From Streptomyces hilarionis (GTDB lineage Bacteria > Actinomycetota > Actinomycetes > Streptomycetales > Streptomycetaceae), in the NCBI RefSeq assembly GCF_024539675.1, contig NZ_JAHHIT010000072.1, positions 1 to 51,566 of the forward strand: a stretch of 51,566 nt of DNA. The letters run 5' to 3'. Shown in pieces: positions 49,009 through 51,566 of this stretch. Made by a program: the position numbers and the translations under genes. The notes beneath the pieces are model-generated. The model saw nothing but the letters and a program-made list of their open reading frames with translations. It was not told the DNA's origin and made no database searches. Every line of letters begins with the position of its first letter. The first letter of the stretch is position 1.

Positions 49009-51566
<2,558 letters not shown>

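Overview
The window is Streptomyces-like chromosome: very high GC with strong third-position bias, GTG starts, and a run of recognisable core genes (hemE, a DUF3000 gene, whiI, rnd, fadA, fadB, dxs, xylFGH, rok7B7, ngcEFG, acnA). From memory of S. coelicolor, this order matches the region around SCO5999 to SCO6031, read in the opposite direction. No tRNA, rRNA, CRISPR array or transposase was recognised.

Layout. (1) 0.17-3.9 kb: a DUF4349 lipoprotein, a CoA-disulfide-reductase-like flavoprotein, a small unknown gene and a rhomboid protease. (2) 3.9-8.6 kb: hemE, a DUF3000 protein, the sporulation regulator whiI with a sigma-WhiG-type promoter, and ribonuclease D. (3) 8.6-15.5 kb: a mannoside module made of a CUT1 ABC importer (binding lipoprotein and two permeases) divergent from a GH2 beta-mannosidase and a LacI regulator. 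(4) 15.6-20.7 kb: fadA-fadB beta-oxidation genes, a propeller-like protein and a small NYN/PIN-like protein. (5) 20.7-24.4 kb: an amino acid permease and dxs. (6) 24.6-33.5 kb: the xylFGH importer, the global regulator rok7B7 and the ngcEFG chitobiose/GlcNAc importer, all on the minus strand. (7) 33.9-47.2 kb: a polysaccharide locus with a secreted GH92 alpha-mannosidase, GH67 alpha-glucuronidase, a DUF624 membrane protein, a GH39 glycosidase, an LplABC-type importer and a CE7 acetyl esterase. The set resembles aldouronate/glucuronoxylan utilisation clusters of Gram-positive bacteria. (8) 47.5-51.6 kb: an AA10-CBM2 lytic polysaccharide monooxygenase behind a CebR-type operator, then acnA, which runs off the right edge.

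The theme is uptake and breakdown of plant and fungal polysaccharides. Three CUT1 importers (8.6-11.8, 30.1-33.5 and 42.3-45.9 kb) have no ATPase gene here and probably share the general ATPase MsiK encoded elsewhere. Secreted or surface enzymes (AA10, GH92) would expose oligosaccharides, importers bring them in, and cytoplasmic enzymes (GH2, GH39, GH67, CE7) finish them. The most notable non-coding signals are a GAAAGCGCTGTCA element paired with ACCGGT palindromes in the promoter regions of both the mannoside and the xylan modules, which are 34 kb apart; a 36-bp near-perfect palindrome just before rnd; an 11-bp-periodic repeat block upstream of hemE; and two large hairpins between xylF and xylG. 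All family calls come from reading the sequence; no database search was run.
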